38,971 nt of DNA from a virus. This document shows, in pieces, positions 36,938 through 38,971 of this stretch. The stretch is from the IMG/VR virus record IMGVR_UViG_3300037171_000066, positions 1 to 38,971 of that record; one strand, given 5' to 3'. Within the stretch, counting starts at the first letter, position 1; the number at the start of each line of letters is the position of its first letter. The notes beneath the pieces are model-generated. The model was not told where the DNA came from and did not search any database. It saw nothing but the letters and a program-made list of their open reading frames with translations. The translations under genes were made by a program, and so were the position numbers.

Positions 36938-37875
36938 TAGATGCCCTCAAACCGCTGCAAGAATGTAAATGTGACAAGTGCCTCGCCTGCGCCTCCATCC
37001 ATCTCGAGGGAGATCTCGTTCGGCCCCGGAATGAGAGCCCACATATCGCGCTGATTTGCATCCATGAACTTGCGGAGGTTGGTCGTCGTGCCATCGGGCA
37101 TAACTGACGTGACCGTGTGCGATGTCGCACCGTCCTCGCGCATATCGATCGTGACAACTTCGTCGACGGTGAGAGTGTAATTGAGTAGGAACGATTCGCC
37201 GGTCGTGACGTTCATAAGTGACGGGGCGACTCCCGGGCCTGCGATTGTCCAAACCGGGTATGCGTCGGCATCGCCATCATTAAAGACGACCCAATCCCGC
37301 GCAACCGCTGACGACGCGAGTCGCCACGGAGAACAGAACCACGGATTAGAATCAAAGAATAGATTGACCGGAGCCTCGTAAGCTGTCACATGCACGATTG
37401 CGTTCCCGGCGATGTCATAGAAGTAAGGATCGAACGCAACCATCTTTAACGGGATATTCATCGATTGGAAGCTGCGGTTCGCATCATCGGGAGAGAGCTC
37501 GAATCCACTCTCATACTTACAGAAGCAACTCCGCGTCTCACCGAGTTCATTGGTGATCTGTAACTCAATAACGCTCTGAGCATAGGAGAGTGACTTTCGG
37601 AGTAGTTGCTTGTTGAGTTCCCGCTCGGCTGCCGTGTATCCTTGAATCCGTATCGGCATGTAGAGCTCTCGCTTCCCGATAAGTTCCTCGCGGAGCTCCT
37701 CGCCTGCGATGTTTGGGATCACATCGGATGTATATGTCCGCGGCATCCCGTGGTGTCCGTATGCGCCTTTGAGTAGATGATAGCGGGAATCGTAAGACCA
37801 ATCGCCCGGCGTGTTCTCAGTGTTGAACATATATTCCTGCGAGTCCCACGCCGTTTTAAGTATCCATTGCTCCAT
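36937..37875 (-). CDS. distal tail protein (Dit/siphovirus tail family)
   Basis: 312 residues from the ATG at 37875 (TGATG overlap with the tape measure stop). The N-terminal ring domain (YHLLKGAYGHHGMPRTY, RELYMPIRIQGYTAAERELN, KSLSYAQSVIELQITNELGE) and the C-terminal jelly-roll end (YPVWTIAGPGVAPSLMNVTT, LTVDEVVTIDMREDGA, PNEISLEMDGG) match siphovirus distal tail proteins. It forms the ring between the tail tube and the tip. Order tape measure-Dit-Gp37 is standard for long flexible tails. Confidence 0.88.
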   Translation of the reverse strand: MEQWILKTAWDSQEYMFNTENTPGDWSYDSRYHLLKGAYGHHGMPRTYTSDVIPNIAGEELREELIGKRELYMPIRIQGYTAAERELNKQLLRKSLSYAQSVIELQITNELGETRSCFCKYESGFELSPDDANRSFQSMNIPLKMVAFDPYFYDIAGNAIVHVTAYEAPVNLFFDSNPWFCSPWRLASSAVARDWVVFNDGDADAYPVWTIAGPGVAPSLMNVTTGESFLLNYTLTVDEVVTIDMREDGATSHTVTSVMPDGTTTNLRKFMDANQRDMWALIPGPNEISLEMDGGAGEALVTFTFLQRFEGI

Positions 37876-38971
37876 CAAATCGCCCCGATGTGATTATAGT
37901 CCTCGAGATCTTGTATCGACTTGAAGATCTTGCGCGTGATGTTCTCCGAGTCGACTGAGACATACCACTTATGGTTATGCACTGTTTGAGGCTGTGACGA
38001 CGTTGCGGCCGAGGTGTTGACCGACCCAACCGGAAGGTTCACGCCTGTCGGTGTCGAAACCGGGCCGACTGAGCTGACTCCGAACGCAGCCAATACCGAC
38101 GGGTCAACGCTGCCGAAGTATTTTCGCGGCAAGACCAGCTCATCGCCTTCCTCTCCAATGTTTGCATAATAACCGCCGGGCCTTCCCGGGAAGTATCCAC
38201 CCTCCGCGAGATGAACGACACCTATACCGGGAATATGTGTGTCAAATGAGACTTGACCAAGTGCGGCCTCAAATGCGCCCGGAATCCCTCCAAAGAATCC
38301 CTGTGCGCCGGTCATTAACCACGCACCAAGGCCGCTCACTGCGCCTTGAATTGCGCCGGGCAAGCCGCCGATAAACCCTTGCGCCGCGGTCATAAGCCAC
38401 GCACCAAAGCCGCTTATTCCTGATTGTATCCAACTCCCGATCTGTGTCCCGATCGTGCTCAATCCGTTTATGAATCGGGCCGGGAGTCCGCTGATCCATC
38501 CCCAAATTGAATTTCCGATGCCGCTCAGTCCTGATATGAATTGACCCGGAACTCCCTGCAACCACCCCCAAACCGAGGAACCAATGCCGCTCAGTCCGCT
38601 TATGAGTCGTCCCGGGATTCCTGACAACCACCCCCAAACCGAGGAACCAATGCCGCTCAGTCCGTTTATGAACTGTCCGGGAACACCTTGCAGCCAGCTC
38701 CACACTTTCGAGCCGATTGTCTCGAGTCCGTTTATAAACTGCATTGGCAACGGCGACAGCTTTGACCAAATGAAGTCTCCGATCGTGGTGAGGAGGTTAA
38801 TCCACTTTTGCGGCAGGTCTTTTATAAGATTCCAAATGAAGTCTCCGATCGTGGTGAGGAGGTTAATCCACTTTTGCGGCAGGTCTTTTATAAGATTCCA
38901 AATGAAGTCGCCGATAGTTGCGAACCCTTGGATCTCTCTCAATGCCAGCCCCGAGATCCATCCCCAAATCT
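37875..38971 (-). CDS. tape measure protein, C-terminal part
   Basis: The open frame continues past the right edge (upstream codons read IWGWISGLAL), so only about 364 residues are present and the TTG at 38942 is not the start. The visible part is built of 22-26-residue repeats (GLSGIGSSVWGWLQGVPGQF, TTIGDFIWNLIKDLPQKW), then a Gly/Ala-rich region (GLGAWLMTGAQGFFGGIP) and a C-terminal domain. Trp/Gly repeats of this kind are typical for phage tape measures, which set tail length and help DNA passage. It is directly before the distal tail gene. Confidence 0.9.
   Translation of the reverse strand, partial: IWGWISGLALREIQGFATIGDFIWNLIKDLPQKWINLLTTIGDFIWNLIKDLPQKWINLLTTIGDFIWSKLSPLPMQFINGLETIGSKVWSWLQGVPGQFINGLSGIGSSVWGWLSGIPGRLISGLSGIGSSVWGWLQGVPGQFISGLSGIGNSIWGWISGLPARFINGLSTIGTQIGSWIQSGISGFGAWLMTAAQGFIGGLPGAIQGAVSGLGAWLMTGAQGFFGGIPGAFEAALGQVSFDTHIPGIGVVHLAEGGYFPGRPGGYYANIGEEGDELVLPRKYFGSVDPSVLAAFGVSSVGPVSTPTGVNLPVGSVNTSAATSSQPQTVHNHKWYVSVDSENITRKIFKSIQDLEDYNHIGAI
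38766..38897. repeat. 66-bp perfect tandem duplication in the tape measure
   Basis: Two identical 66-base units (38766-38831 and 38832-38897), each coding the same 22 residues with TTIGDFIWNLIKDLPQKW in the middle; a third, diverged start follows at 38898. The unit keeps the frame and lengthens the protein by one repeat. Confidence 0.95.

Overview
The window looks like one contiguous piece of a head-tailed (Caudoviricetes, siphovirus-like) virus of an archaeon. Essentially every gene is on the minus strand and is read from the right end to the left. Evidence for an archaeal host: (i) a 61-codon gene (15897-16082) aligns without gaps to HMf-type archaeal histones, with AGA-x-x-VSD followed at the same spacing by the C-terminal (E/Q)DI; (ii) two genes without a Shine-Dalgarno site (portal, 11708; HNH-like protein, 27007) have a TATA-like box about 26-27 bp upstream of the start codon, as expected for leaderless archaeal transcripts; (iii) Ig-like repeats, many tiny Cys-pair proteins and ribbon-helix-helix-like proteins. 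Other genes have strong GGAGGTGA sites and are tightly coupled through ATGA or TAATG overlaps. A methanogenic or methane-oxidising euryarchaeon fits best, but that is inference. No integrase, polymerase, helicase, tRNA, rRNA or CRISPR array is visible.

Layout in the direction of transcription. 38971-27329, tail and adhesion module: C-terminal part of the tape measure (cut by the right edge), distal tail protein, a Gp37-like tail protein, a TIM-barrel-like protein, a LamG/lectin-propeller fibre, a beta-helix spike, an arginine-rich mini-ORF, an HNH nuclease, a coiled-coil membrane protein, a G8-type spike and a holin-like membrane protein, closed by a terminator. 27007-24369, accessory block: degenerate HNH protein, Cys-rich protein, membrane proteins, RHH-like protein, HNH nuclease and a possible ssDNA-binding protein, closed by a terminator. 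24291-18481, packaging block: a leader ORF with internal anti-Shine-Dalgarno sequences, a glycosidase-like/lectin protein, winged helix, small terminase, a large terminase split into separate ATPase and nuclease genes, small genes, a Mu-F-like minor head protein and a PD-(D/E)XK nuclease. 18392-11952, long early-type operon of small genes behind a regulatory region: zinc-binding mini-proteins, HTH proteins, the histone (followed by a terminator), a papain-like C1 peptidase and others. 11741-5564, head block: leaderless portal, small genes, HNH, U35-type prohead protease, scaffold with a nested start, HK97-fold capsid and a decoration-like protein, then a terminator. 5522-1, a second set of structural/adhesion genes with LamG, Ig-like and PKD-like domains and a tandem pair sharing a C-terminal module; the last gene runs off the left edge.

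How it fits together: TerS plus the two TerL halves, HNH and portal package DNA into a procapsid built from capsid, scaffold and protease. The tail module builds a long non-contractile tail with a large array of glycan-binding and beta-helical proteins, which suggests a host with variable surface sugars. The C1 peptidase and holin-like proteins are the best candidates for exit or entry through the cell envelope. The small zinc, RHH and HTH proteins and the histone probably act on host and viral transcription or chromatin. Connector, tail-tube and replication genes presumably lie outside the window, beyond the left and right edges.
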